Below, in pieces: positions 48,107-57,273 of a stretch of 64,000 nucleotides of DNA; the first letter of the stretch is position 1, and the number at the start of each line of letters is the position of its first letter. Position numbers and translations under genes: made by a program. The notes beneath the pieces are model-generated. The model did not search any database. It was not told the DNA's origin and saw only the letters and a list, made by a program, of their open reading frames with translations. The stretch spans positions 2,232,001-2,296,000 of the forward strand of contig OZ244118.1 in NCBI GenBank assembly GCA_965215765.1, in the 5' to 3' direction. This DNA is from G965212025 sp965215765 (lineage in GTDB: Bacteria; Pseudomonadota; Gammaproteobacteria; Poriferisulfidales; Oxydemutatoraceae).

Positions 48107-49196
48107 ATGAACCACGGGAACGTTGGTGGTAGAGCCCGGACGTTTATCAGGGCGCTGGCAACACCTGCGTTACGCGCGATGCTGGTGCTTCTCCTTGGAT
48201 TGGGTCTGGCGGGCGAACTGTTTGCGCAATCGGAATGCGAAGGGCAACCGCAGGTTGCTGGCGGGAGTGGGTCCGTGGATAACCCTTATCAGATTGAAAC
48301 GCTTTGCCAGTTGCAAGAAGTGGATCTTTTCTTTAAGTATTACAAGCTGGCAAAAAATATTGAAGCGAGGGACACCCGCGATTGGAACGTGGTTAATGGT
48401 ATTGCGCAAGGCTTCGAGCCCATTGATGTTCGTCCCGGCACTTTCGGCACTTTCGATGGCAATGGCTTCAGTATTTCCAACCTGTACATCAACCGAAGCA
48501 GCACAAATGTTGGCTTGTTTTCCCGGCTGTCAGGAGTTGCGGGGCAGCCCGGGGTGCTGCGCAACGTAAAACTGGTCAATGCGCGCGTGACCGGGTTCAG
48601 ACAGGTTGGTCTGCTCGTTGGTACCAACAACGAAGGCGGCGTTATTGAGAACTGTACCGTTTCAGGACGCGTAACCGGCGTGAATAGGCCACTTGGCACA
48701 AGACAGCAGTTTTACGCTTACCGTATTTGATCATCAAAACAGACCGGACACGCTGACTGTGAACGTGGTTTCAACGGGCATACCGACGCTGACCATTGCA
48801 CAAGGCAATACCACAAAACGGACAATCCCCTATCCGATACAAAGCATAGAAACGGAGTTGAATACCGTGAATCTTTGGGCAGGTTTAACTTGGAGTGTTG
48901 AAACATCATCATCCAGAGCCACGTATGAATTCATTGGGAGGAATGATGTGGATCAAGTGAAACTCAATCTGGGCATTCAAACAAACGAAGCGTCGTTCGC
49001 CATAAGCGTCAGTAACGGCATTGACAGCTCCTCAATCCCTGTCCAGATGATGGAATCTGTTGACGGGATTCTTTTTCACCCCGGGCAGAAAGTGGCGAGA
49101 GCAGCAACAAAAGTATGTTTTGCGCTTGCACAAGTTGCTAGAATGGGACACCCGTTCATCGAGGCTTGTGGGTGGCGTAGCGTCCACCACATTTAG
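48107..49196 (+). pseudogene. Truncated, frameshifted fourth GLUG-type gene
   Basis: Begins as a GLUG protein: signal peptide (LVLLLGLGLAGELFA), head (SGSVDNPYQIETLCQLQEVD, DWNVVNG, LYINRSSTNVGLFSRLSG) and a first repeat (VGLLVGTNNEGGVIENCTVSGRVTG). At about 48690 the frame ends within 40 bases (stop 48728) and another frame resumes with a beta-rich GLUG-linker-like piece (SFTLTVFDHQN, VNVVSTGIPTLTI) up to 49196. The central repeats are gone, so an internal deletion with a frame change explains it. It is opposite in strand and remote from the other three. Starting ATG 48107 is chosen from the signal peptide. Confidence 0.7.
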
Positions 49197-49253
49197 GCAG
49201 GTCAGGAAAGGTGTCTGGGCTCGGTATTTCATAGACCTTTCTGGAGGAAGCTA

Positions 49254-50291
49254 GTGTTAAAAAGGCTAATTGGCATGTTTTCCAATGACTTGGCGTTCGA
49301 CTTGGGGACAGCCAATACACTTATTTATGTAAAAGGCAAAGGCATAGTGCTGAACGAACCTTCAGTGGTGGCTCTTCGCGTCAGCAGCAACGGAACAGAA
49401 AAGTTTGAAGCAATCGGGCGCGAAGCCAAAGTCATGCTGGGAAGGACTCCCAAAAATCTGCGAGCAGTCCGCCCGTTAAAGGATGGAGTGATCGCGGACT
49501 TCAACATCACTGAACAAATGCTCCAGGGATTTATCAAGAAAGTGCATAAGCACAAACTTATCAATCCCTGCCCGAAAGTCCTGGTTTGCGTCCCTTGCGG
49601 TGCGACTCAAGTAGAGCGCCGTGCAATCAGGGAGTCGGTGGACGGAGCGGGAGCCAGTAAAGTGTATTTGATCGAAGAACCAGTGGCGGCCGCAATCGGG
49701 GCTGGCTTGCCAATTGACAAACCAAAAGGCTCAATGGTTCTGGACATTGGCGGCGGCACATCTGAAGTCGCTGTGCTTTCTTTGGACGGCATCGTTTATT
49801 CATCGTCTGTGAGAACCGGTGGCGACAAGTGTGACGCAATCATCATTGAATACGTACGTCACAAGTATGGCATTACGATTGGCGATGCAACCGCAGAAAA
49901 AATAAAACACGAAATCGGAAGCGCGCTTCCCGGAAAAGAAAGACTGGAAATAGAGGTGCGAGGCAGAAATAACACCGACGGAGTGCCGCGCAGCTTTGTT
50001 CTGGACAGCAATGAAATTCTTGAAGCACTACAAGGTGCGCTAGGCACAATCATCAGCGCCGTGCGTACCGCACTGGAACACACGCCGCCGGAACTCGGTT
50101 CGGACGTTGCCGACACCGGAATCGTACTGACCGGAGGCGGAGCACTGCTACGCGACCTCGACAAGTTCATCACTCAATCAATCGGAATACCGGTGGTTAT
50201 CGCCGAGCGTCCACTTACCTGTGTCGCTGAAGGAGGAGGAAAGGTGCTAGACATGCTGGCCAGAGGGCAAACCGATTTTCTAATCTCCTGA
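49254..50291 (+). CDS. mreB: Rod shape-determining protein MreB
   Basis: A 345-residue bacterial actin that forms membrane-bound filaments and directs lateral wall synthesis. Actin-fold ATP-binding motifs are clear: FDLGTANTLIYV, VCVPCGATQVERRAIRES, LDIGGGTSEVAV and GIVLTGGGALLRDLD. The start is GTG at 49254 with a Shine-Dalgarno GGAGGAAG upstream. First gene of mreBCD. The cell is probably rod-shaped. Confidence 0.97.
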   Translation: MLKRLIGMFSNDLAFDLGTANTLIYVKGKGIVLNEPSVVALRVSSNGTEKFEAIGREAKVMLGRTPKNLRAVRPLKDGVIADFNITEQMLQGFIKKVHKHKLINPCPKVLVCVPCGATQVERRAIRESVDGAGASKVYLIEEPVAAAIGAGLPIDKPKGSMVLDIGGGTSEVAVLSLDGIVYSSSVRTGGDKCDAIIIEYVRHKYGITIGDATAEKIKHEIGSALPGKERLEIEVRGRNNTDGVPRSFVLDSNEILEALQGALGTIISAVRTALEHTPPELGSDVADTGIVLTGGGALLRDLDKFITQSIGIPVVIAERPLTCVAEGGGKVLDMLARGQTDFLIS

Positions 50292-50408
50292 TACCCTGCT
50301 GAATCATTTTCCTGGCATCAAACAAGCAACAGACCAACAATAAAAAGTATATTCAGATTCCAGAACATTACCCCACGCGCTACCGCGTATTGTCTGCTTG
50401 CTGTCACA

Positions 50409-51203
50409 TTGATGTTCGTACACAAACTGTACCAACAGCAATTCGACCATTTACTCGGCACCCCTAAAGAAACAATCCTTGGGGCAGCTGAATCCGTTCA
50501 TGACCAATACAGCAATCTGGAGCTTTTACTTGGCGAACAAGAAGAGTTGCTGCTGGAAATAGAGGCACTGCAAAAGCAAGCATACGCGCTGAAAATTGAA
50601 CACGAAAGTCTGGAAGACCAGATGCGGGACAAGCTGCATCAGGCAGGTCTTATGGGGGAAATCTCCATATCCCCCCAGGTGCGAACCGAGACCGCTCGCT
50701 TGCTGAAATCGGTTTTGACGCCATTGCAACAAACCATCACTCTGGATAAGGGAAGAATGGATGGCGTGTACGAGGGGCAGGCGGTCTTGGACAATGCCGG
50801 CATTACCGGGCGCGTGGTAGCACTGACGGATTTTACCGCCACGGTCATGCTGATTTCAGACCCCAGCCATTTGATGAACATAGAAATCAAGAGCACGGGT
50901 TATCGAGCCTTGTCCGCAGGGGTAGGTGATGTCCAGCAAATTGATCTGCTGTACATCAAAGAAGGCGAAAAACTGCATGTCGGCGATAAGGTAGTGGTTT
51001 CCAGCCTGGACGTAACGTATCCACGCGGCTACCCGGTGGGAGAAATCAGCAAGCTGCTCCCCGGCACAGGAGACGGATTCGCCGGCGTCACTGTCAGGCC
51101 TTATTCCAACCTGGGACATGCACAAGAAGTGGTTCTGGTGTGGAAACAAAACCTGAATAAAGTGGCAGGCGAAAAAGTCACTGCTCCACTATCGCAGCCA
51201 TGA
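50409..51203 (+). CDS. mreC: Rod shape-determining protein MreC
   Basis: At least 264 residues. A coiled-coil (ELLLEIEALQKQAYALKIEHESLEDQ) is followed by the MreC beta domains (LDKGRMDGVYEGQAVLDNAGITGRVV, LHVGDKVVVSSLDVTYPRGYPVG). The ATG at 50409 falls inside the N-terminal membrane segment; upstream in-frame codons from 50340 read ATA-K-S-I-F-R-F and complete a normal MreC N-terminus, so the true start may be a non-standard ATA (see findings). The stop overlaps mreD. Confidence 0.92.
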   Translation: MMFVHKLYQQQFDHLLGTPKETILGAAESVHDQYSNLELLLGEQEELLLEIEALQKQAYALKIEHESLEDQMRDKLHQAGLMGEISISPQVRTETARLLKSVLTPLQQTITLDKGRMDGVYEGQAVLDNAGITGRVVALTDFTATVMLISDPSHLMNIEIKSTGYRALSAGVGDVQQIDLLYIKEGEKLHVGDKVVVSSLDVTYPRGYPVGEISKLLPGTGDGFAGVTVRPYSNLGHAQEVVLVWKQNLNKVAGEKVTAPLSQP

Positions 51204-51697
51204 TGCGAAGTCACTTTTCCACCATCTCTTTCTCCTTGTTGGTAGCGTTTTCGCTTTCGCTATTGCCAATTGCCAAACAAAACACGGCTTATTGGCCGGA
51301 GTGGGTGGCCTTGGTCGTGATTTACTGGTGCACAACCATGCCGAAGCGGTACAGCGTCGGTTTCGCATGGGCAGTGGGGCTTCTGGTTGATCTGCTTTCC
51401 GGGACGTTGCTAGGTCTGAACGCTTTGATGTTCACGCTGCTTTCCTACCTGCTTTTAAGCGTCAATCGCTTCGTTGAAAACAAAACACTGCTTCAGCAAA
51501 GCCTGCTGATCGGGGTGACACTGATGCCCTGCCTCCTTCTAAAGCTCTGGGGTGGGCAAATCCTGAACGCTCCGGCTGAAAATCACCAACCCTGGTCGGT
51601 GGCACTGCTCAGCGCACTGGCCTGGCCTTGGGTTTACGCAACGCTGACCGCATTGCACCAGAGATCCCTGTACTCAGGCAGGAACCAGATATTCTAG
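51200..51697 (+). CDS. mreD: Rod shape-determining protein MreD
   Basis: A 165-residue inner-membrane protein with five predicted helices, beginning FSTISFSLLVAFSLSLLPI. VALVVIYWCT, GFAWAVGLLVDLLSGTLLGLNAL and LLSYLLLSVNRF match MreD. It overlaps mreC by four bases, and its stop is 13 bases from the convergent MBL gene. mrdA and rodA, which often follow, are not present here. Confidence 0.92.
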   Translation: MMRSHFSTISFSLLVAFSLSLLPIAKQNTAYWPEWVALVVIYWCTTMPKRYSVGFAWAVGLLVDLLSGTLLGLNALMFTLLSYLLLSVNRFVENKTLLQQSLLIGVTLMPCLLLKLWGGQILNAPAENHQPWSVALLSALAWPWVYATLTALHQRSLYSGRNQIF

Positions 51698-51710
51698 GCA
51701 GCCTCTGATC

Positions 51711-52463
51711 TCAGCCTTGGTCGAAAGGCTCGCACAAGCGACGATAGCCTGGAGGCGTTCCATCAGGACACTTGCCGCATTTTTCGTTGGCAGGAACCGC
51801 AAGATCTATCATTTTCGGATAGGGCAACTTCAGTTGATCCATAAGGGCGATAAATCCGTCACGCGTCTGCCCTCCGCCCAAGCGGGGATTACGAATTTTC
51901 TCCTGCCCCACAGTCGTTATCGAACGTTGGTTATAATCATGCCCCGGATACACCAAGGTGTCGTCAGACAAAGAAAAAAGCTTTTCGTGAACGCTGTCAT
52001 ACAGAACTCCGGCATCACCGGATTGAAAATCCGTGCGACCGCAGGAATCGACCATCAGTGCGTCACCGGTAAAAACCATTTTGTGCACACCGGCATCAAG
52101 CAAGTAGGCGTGATGCGTGTCGGTATGCCCAGGCGTATACAAAGGGTGAAGCGCTATGCTCCCCCACCTAAAGACTTCTCCCTCGTACACCCCGATATCG
52201 CGACAGGAAATATCATCCATGCCGGAACCCGCGATTTTGCAGTCTGTAATGGCAGCAAGACGAAGCGCGCCAGTAAAATGATCCGCATGAATATGGGTCT
52301 CAAGCGTACAGCCAAGACGGAGACCCAACTTGGAAATCACCTCAAGCACCTCGTCAGACGTGTCAAGCACAGGATCCAGAAGAATGGCTTCACCACTGTC
52401 CTGGCAACCAAAAATATAGGTGTATGTACACGAAATTTCGTCAAATATCTGCCTAAAAATCAT
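51711..52463 (-). CDS. Persulfide dioxygenase-like MBL-fold hydrolase (ETHE1 family)
   Basis: A 250-residue metallo-beta-lactamase-fold protein. Metal-binding motifs are ETHIHADHFTGA, TPGHTDTHHAY and VYPGHDY, and the ETHE1-type SCGRTDFQSGDAGVLYDSVH block follows. ETHE1 proteins oxidise glutathione persulfide to sulfite with a mononuclear iron. A CPDG-type C-terminal tail (NEKCGKCPDGTPP) has two extra cysteines. Divergent from ibaG. Confidence 0.85.
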   Translation of the reverse strand: MIFRQIFDEISCTYTYIFGCQDSGEAILLDPVLDTSDEVLEVISKLGLRLGCTLETHIHADHFTGALRLAAITDCKIAGSGMDDISCRDIGVYEGEVFRWGSIALHPLYTPGHTDTHHAYLLDAGVHKMVFTGDALMVDSCGRTDFQSGDAGVLYDSVHEKLFSLSDDTLVYPGHDYNQRSITTVGQEKIRNPRLGGGQTRDGFIALMDQLKLPYPKMIDLAVPANEKCGKCPDGTPPGYRRLCEPFDQG

Positions 52464-52539
52464 CTGCGCAACCTCTCAGCCCTCCCCGCCGGTGATGACA
52501 AAGCGCAACAACTCGGAATCTGTAGCTGAACTGCCAAGA

Positions 52540-52776
52540 ATGGACGCACAAATACTACACACTTTGCTGTTGTCTCGTTTCCCGAACGCATCACTGGTGG
52601 TCAGAGGCGAAGCGGGTAAGTTTGAAGTGGATATCAGGTGCGCGGAGTTCAACGGGAAAAGTGCCTTGGAACGCCATCGCGCCGTATATTCCGTGGTCAA
52701 AGAACATATCAAAAACGGCACCATTCACGCACTAAGTATCACAGCACACACACCAGAAGAAAATCGGCCGCAGTAA
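52540..52776 (+). CDS. ibaG: BolA/IbaG-family protein
   Basis: A 78-residue BolA-fold protein. FEVDIRCAEFNGKSALERHRAVYSVV and IHALSITAHTPEE are the family pattern, with the C-terminal -IHALSI-A-TPEE motif typical of IbaG/YrbA. These proteins work with monothiol glutaredoxins in Fe-S handling. ATG 52540 is chosen for family length; an upstream in-frame ATG (52420) would read through the divergent gene. Confidence 0.85.
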   Translation: MDAQILHTLLLSRFPNASLVVRGEAGKFEVDIRCAEFNGKSALERHRAVYSVVKEHIKNGTIHALSITAHTPEENRPQ

Positions 52777-52780
52777 AAGG

Positions 52781-53395
52781 TCACTGTTTGAAATCTCCGA
52801 CAGCGAACGTTCCCAGTCCTTTCTGGCTTGCATACCATTTGGCCAGTGCTTTCATGTCGACTTCGTCCAGCGACGCTGCCAAGCCGGACATAACGGGATT
52901 TTTGCGCTTCCCGGATTTATAGTCTTTCAGCACTTGGTGAAGGTAGTCAGACCACTGCCCGGCCAAGCGCGGGAAATTCGGTGCCACACTGTTTCCATCC
53001 GCTCCATGGCAAGCACTGCAAGTATTGACATGTGCCTCAATGTCCGCAGCCGGTTTCTGCATGGCATCTGAATCTTTCGGAGTCGCCAGACTGCCAAAAT
53101 AGGCAGCGATATCCTCTATGTCCTGATCCGAAAGCGTCATCGCCTGCGCTTGCATGGTCGGGTGCGCACGTTTTCCACTCTGGTAAGCGTGCAGGGCATC
53201 TTTCAGGTAAGCCGCATGTTGCCCCATCAGCAAAGGAACGTGGTAAGTCGGATAGACGTTGGTTAATGAGGGAATACCATGACAACCCAGGCAAGCTTCC
53301 GACTTTTGTTTTCCAGAATTTATATCGGCAGCGTGTACCGCCGCAGAGCACAAAAGAAAGCCAGTCATAAATACTGTAAAGACCGTTTTTTTCAT
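52781..53395 (-). CDS. Dihaem cytochrome c4-type protein
   Basis: A 204-residue periplasmic c-type cytochrome. The signal peptide ends AVHA-AD; two CXXCH haem-binding motifs are CLGCH in the first half and CSACH in the second; each half ends with a Met-containing region (PTMQAQAMTLSD, PVMSGLAASLDEVD). It is like cytochrome c4 electron carriers. The ATG at 53395 has GGAG nine bases upstream; the TTG just before it is rejected. Confidence 0.9.
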   Translation of the reverse strand: MKKTVFTVFMTGFLLCSAAVHAADINSGKQKSEACLGCHGIPSLTNVYPTYHVPLLMGQHAAYLKDALHAYQSGKRAHPTMQAQAMTLSDQDIEDIAAYFGSLATPKDSDAMQKPAADIEAHVNTCSACHGADGNSVAPNFPRLAGQWSDYLHQVLKDYKSGKRKNPVMSGLAASLDEVDMKALAKWYASQKGLGTFAVGDFKQ

Positions 53396-53467
53396 CAATT
53401 TCTCTCCTTATAAAACTTGAATGGTCGGGCGTTAGGCGTTAATGGTTCTGTTGTCTCTGTCAACGGA

Positions 53468-54310
53468 CTACTTTTCAGCTTTCCGCACGACCAACTGAAG
53501 CGCACGACGTCCATCGGCACTTTTCACTTCAATATCCAGCCCGCCAAGCTCCAGCCTTTCACCCCCCTTGGGCAAAGACTCCAGCCGACCGACCACCATA
53601 CCACCAACTGTTTCAACTCTTTCTCCATCATCCGGCAAAGCAAAATAATGGTTGAAATCATCAAGCGACAGCAAGCCATCCACCAAAAAAAGATGCTCGT
53701 CCAGCTTGCGGATCCCGGCAGGCGCTTGCGCAACTTCCCGGTCAACAAAATCCTCGAAAACTTGCCCAAAAATATCATTTGAGGTCACTAATCCACAAGT
53801 TCCGCCGTATTCGTTCACCACTATCGCCAGATGTGTGTGCGCTCGCTTGAAACCATCGAGCAACCGGCTCAATCGCCTGCTTTCCGGCACCACGAAAGGC
53901 GGGCAGATGTGATCGCGAATGTCAAAACCACCATTGACACTATCCGTTGCACGAGCCGCCAAGAGGTTTTTGACCAAAAGAACCCCCTCAATATCATCCA
54001 GGTCATCGGCAATGACCGGAAACCTGGTATGACCATTTTCCACGACCGTTTCCAGAATTTCGTCATAACTTGCCGAGAGTGAAACAACTTTCATGCGTGA
54101 GCGCGACACCATAACATCGCGGACACGTAGGTCATGCAGACGTAATACATCATTGACCAAGGTGTGCAAAAAATCGTCGAGGAACCCACGCCGCGCCTGA
54201 CTGTTAAAAAACTCAAGAAACTCGCGGCGGTCACGTAAAAAGAAGTTTGCCAACCATTCAAACAGCCTGCTCCGACCGGGTGGAGGTTCTTCCTGTTGCT
54301 GTATCTTCAC
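53468..54310 (-). CDS. corC: CorC-type magnesium/cobalt efflux protein (CBS domains)
   Basis: A 280-residue CorC: two CBS domains (VRDVMVSRSRMKVVSLSASY, VVPESRRLSRLLDGFKR) followed by a C-terminal CorC_HlyC domain (LFLVDGLLSLDDFNHYF, TVGGMVVGRLESLPKGGERLELGG). It starts with GTG, overlapping the ybeY stop by four bases. The miaB-phoH-ybeY-corC order is conserved in proteobacteria. lnt, which often follows, is not here; cytochrome c4 comes next. Confidence 0.93.
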   Translation of the reverse strand: MKIQQQEEPPPGRSRLFEWLANFFLRDRREFLEFFNSQARRGFLDDFLHTLVNDVLRLHDLRVRDVMVSRSRMKVVSLSASYDEILETVVENGHTRFPVIADDLDDIEGVLLVKNLLAARATDSVNGGFDIRDHICPPFVVPESRRLSRLLDGFKRAHTHLAIVVNEYGGTCGLVTSNDIFGQVFEDFVDREVAQAPAGIRKLDEHLFLVDGLLSLDDFNHYFALPDDGERVETVGGMVVGRLESLPKGGERLELGGLDIEVKSADGRRALQLVVRKAEK

Positions 54311-54795
54311 GATGGATCCCTGACAAATAAAGACTGTTCATGTCCGAGACGTACCAACGCCTCTTTTTCCATTTCCGCCATCACTTCGGCGGACGCTTCG
54401 CTTTCGTGATCATAACCTTGGAGGTGAAGCAAGCCGTGAACAAATAAACGCGCCCAATAGCTTTCCAAAGGAATTCTCTGGCTTGAAGCCTCTCTCACCA
54501 GAACCGGCGCGCTCAACACCAGGTCACCCAAGTAATTCGGGAAAAACCGAAGTTGCGAAACAAAAGGAAAAGAGAGCACGTTGGTAGCGTATGAGCGTCC
54601 ACGATACACCCGGTTCAGTTCCCGGGACTCCTCCTCACCCACGATGCGCACACAGACTTCGCAAGTCTTCCTGAGCACAGCTTGAGCCCAACACCCAAAC
54701 ACACGGTCTTCCGGAATCACGTAGCAATCTGCTTCTCCGGACAAGGCGCGTTGAACGCTGACTTTAATCTGACGGGTCGCCTGGGGACTTTTCAT
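54307..54795 (-). CDS. ybeY: Endoribonuclease/rRNA maturation factor YbeY
   Basis: A 162-residue YbeY with the metal-binding HGLLHLQGYDH motif (His120, His124, His130), an upstream LNRVYRGRSYATNVLSFPF signature, and DLVLSAPVL. It is involved in 16S rRNA 3' processing and ribosome quality control. The ATG at 54795 is chosen over a TTG at 54804; it overlaps phoH by 32 bases. Confidence 0.93.
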   Translation of the reverse strand: MKSPQATRQIKVSVQRALSGEADCYVIPEDRVFGCWAQAVLRKTCEVCVRIVGEEESRELNRVYRGRSYATNVLSFPFVSQLRFFPNYLGDLVLSAPVLVREASSQRIPLESYWARLFVHGLLHLQGYDHESEASAEVMAEMEKEALVRLGHEQSLFVRDPS

Positions 54796-55726
54796 AGGCT
54801 GCAAGAATAAACTCTACCAGAGAATGGCGGCAAATATCCCCGCGTTGAAAAAATCTATGCGCGACACCGCCAAGATTTTTCGTCACCCGCAGAGCATGGG
54901 ATAAACCGGATTCCTCGCCACGCGGCAAATCTGCCTGCGTAACATCGCCGGTCACCACCACTTTCGAACCCTCGCCGATGCGGGTCAGAAACATTTTCAT
55001 TTGCTTCGGGCTGGTGTTTTGTGCTTCGTCCATGATGATAAAAGAGTGGCTCAAGGTGCGACCACGCATATACGCAAGCGGTGCCACTTCAATCGTACCG
55101 GAAGACATCAGCATTTCCACCCTTTCAGGCGCAATAATCTCATACAAGGCATCGTAGATGGGACGCAGATACGGGTCAACTTTCTGAACCATGTCCCCGG
55201 GCAAAAACCCGAGATGCTCGCCGGCTTCCACCGCAGGTCTGACCAGAACCAGTTTTTTGACCAGATGCTGCTCCAACGCCTCAATCGCCAAAGCGACTGC
55301 CAAAAAGGTTTTACCCGTGCCGGCCGGCCCCACACCAAAAACCAAATCCTTGCACCGAACATCCTTTACATACCCCGCCTGCCTGACCCCGCGTGTTCGA
55401 ATAGGCTTTAGACCGACAAAAACAACCTCATCCTGCGGCTTGTCTGCAGTTGGAAAATCATCGTTCCGGTGTCGTTGCAAACACGAACTGATGTCTGCGT
55501 CGGAAAGATTTTCCCGGGCAGCAGATCGGTATAAATCCTTGAGCACCGTCACAGTTCTCCTGCTGGTATCTTTGACACCGGTTACCGAGAAATGGTGACC
55601 CCGGTTGCTGATCACGACCCCCAGTTTTCTTTCCAGGCGACGCAGGTGTGCATCACATGGTCCGCAGAGGTTCGCAAGACTCGGACTATCAATGGGTTCC
55701 AGGCAAAAATCAAAGCGATAGCTCAC
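54764..55726 (-). CDS. ybeZ: PhoH-like ATPase (YbeZ)
   Basis: A 320-residue P-loop ATPase: Walker A GPAGTGKT (133-140), RPAVEAGEHLGFLPGD, FIIMDEAQNTSPKQMKMFLTR (Walker B) and VTGDVTQADLP. It acts with YbeY in RNA metabolism in E. coli. The start is GTG at 55726. It begins 32 bases after miaB and overlaps ybeY. Confidence 0.94.
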   Translation of the reverse strand: MSYRFDFCLEPIDSPSLANLCGPCDAHLRRLERKLGVVISNRGHHFSVTGVKDTSRRTVTVLKDLYRSAARENLSDADISSCLQRHRNDDFPTADKPQDEVVFVGLKPIRTRGVRQAGYVKDVRCKDLVFGVGPAGTGKTFLAVALAIEALEQHLVKKLVLVRPAVEAGEHLGFLPGDMVQKVDPYLRPIYDALYEIIAPERVEMLMSSGTIEVAPLAYMRGRTLSHSFIIMDEAQNTSPKQMKMFLTRIGEGSKVVVTGDVTQADLPRGEESGLSHALRVTKNLGGVAHRFFQRGDICRHSLVEFILAAYEKSPGDPSD

Positions 55727-55758
55727 GGATGTTTCAGGACGAGAAACTCAAACAGGGC

Positions 55759-57126
55759 TCAAGCGCCACATATTTCGCCGCGCAAGGAATTCGCCAAAGC
55801 TTCTTTTATTTTCACTTTCACCAAGCTGCCCACAGAGCAGGAGTGAACGCCTGCCTCTCCTGCTACGGGAAAATTCACCATTTTGTTGTTTGCGGTTCGG
55901 CCACACCATTCATTATCTGACTTTTTGGAACGCGCTTCTACCAATATATCCTGAACCGAGGCAACCATCATTTCGGAACTGCGCCTCACATGGCGACTCA
56001 AACAGCGTTGCAAGCGCCCCAGGCGCTGTTTCTTCACTTCCAGCGAGACATCATCCGCCAAGCGAGCCGCCGGTGTGCCTGGACGCTGGCTATAAAGGAA
56101 GCTGTAGGAAGTGTCAAAGCCTATTTCATCGACGAGACGCATGGTTTGATTGAAATCCGCATCGCTCTCTCCTGGAAAGCCCACAATGATATCAGTAGAA
56201 ACAGCCATTTTCGGTCTGACTTTACGTAGCTTGCGCACAATAGACTTGTATTCCAGAACCGTGTAGCCCCTTTTCATGCGCACCAGTATACGGTCGGATC
56301 CACTTTGCACGGGCAAATGAACATGATCCATCAGCTGCGGAAGATCAGCGTACGCCGCGATTAACGCGTCACCAAATTCCAATGGATGAGGCGAGGTAAA
56401 GCGGATACGTTCAATTCCCGGAACCCCCGCAATGTGGTACAACAAAAGCGCAAAATTCACGGTGCCTGATCTTGCCGAGGAGACGTCGTCGGGCGCACGC
56501 CAAGCATTCACATTCTGCCCCAGAAGAGTGACTTCCCGCACACCTTTCGCCGCCAACAGCCGAGTTTCATCCAGAATGCCGGCAAGCGGGCGGCTAACTT
56601 CTGGGCCGCGCGTATAAGGAACAATGCAAAAAGAACAAAATTTTCCGCATCCTTCCATCACCGTCACAAAGGCACACGACCCTTTCACACCTGGCTCGGG
56701 AAGATTGTCAAATTTCTCTACGGCAGGAAAGGAAACATCGACAATCGTGTCCCGGCTGCTCTTCGCCTCCTCGTACATGACCGGCAACCTGTGTAAAGTT
56801 TGCGGACCAAACACAATATCAACACAATGTGCCCTGTCACTCAGCGCACGCCCCTCTTGGCTGGCAACACAGCCGCCAACACCAATCACGACATTCGGGT
56901 TGCGCTTTTTCAGCGTCTGCCAACGTCCCAGGAGAGAAAATACTTTTTCCTGGGGTTTTTCACGCACCGAACAGGTGTTCATCAACAGAAGGTCCGCTTC
57001 TTCGGCTGAATTCGTCGCTTCCATTTCGTGCGAATCACGCAACAACTCAAGAATGAGATTGGAGTCGTATTCGTTCATTTGACAACCAAAAGATTTCAAA
57101 AATACCTTTTTTCTCGCCAACGCCAT
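55759..57126 (-). CDS. miaB: tRNA-2-methylthio-N6-isopentenyladenosine methylthiotransferase MiaB
   Basis: A 455-residue intact enzyme. The N-terminal cluster cysteines are Cys15 (SFGCQMNEYDS), Cys52 (NTCSVREKP) and Cys86 (GGCVASQ); the radical-SAM cluster is CGKFCSFC (Cys160, 164, 167); the TRAM domain is at the end. MiaB methylthiolates ms2i6A37 in tRNAs reading UNN codons. The ATG at 57126 has AAGAGG nearby. Two decayed copies of its 5' part lie downstream of the unknown genes on the right. Confidence 0.96.
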   Translation of the reverse strand: MALARKKVFLKSFGCQMNEYDSNLILELLRDSHEMEATNSAEEADLLLMNTCSVREKPQEKVFSLLGRWQTLKKRNPNVVIGVGGCVASQEGRALSDRAHCVDIVFGPQTLHRLPVMYEEAKSSRDTIVDVSFPAVEKFDNLPEPGVKGSCAFVTVMEGCGKFCSFCIVPYTRGPEVSRPLAGILDETRLLAAKGVREVTLLGQNVNAWRAPDDVSSARSGTVNFALLLYHIAGVPGIERIRFTSPHPLEFGDALIAAYADLPQLMDHVHLPVQSGSDRILVRMKRGYTVLEYKSIVRKLRKVRPKMAVSTDIIVGFPGESDADFNQTMRLVDEIGFDTSYSFLYSQRPGTPAARLADDVSLEVKKQRLGRLQRCLSRHVRRSSEMMVASVQDILVEARSKKSDNEWCGRTANNKMVNFPVAGEAGVHSCSVGSLVKVKIKEALANSLRGEICGA

Positions 57127-57189
57127 ATACCTCTTGTTTGCAATACGCACATTCCTCGCGCATCAACGCGCAATTCAGGACGACCCCTG

Positions 57190-57219
57190 ATAATGGCACA
57201 AAGACGCGCCGTTTTTCAA
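57190..57219 (-). promoter_or_regulatory. Putative promoter of miaB
   Basis: Minus-strand TTGAAA (57214-57219), an 18 bp gap and CATTAT (57190-57195) lie about 64 bases before the miaB start. In the two duplicated spacers both boxes are altered, so only the intact miaB keeps this pattern. Confidence 0.3.
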
Positions 57220-57273
57220 AACCCCCCAAGATCACCAAACAGGCAGTGGGACGAAAACCGCAAACATCAATCC

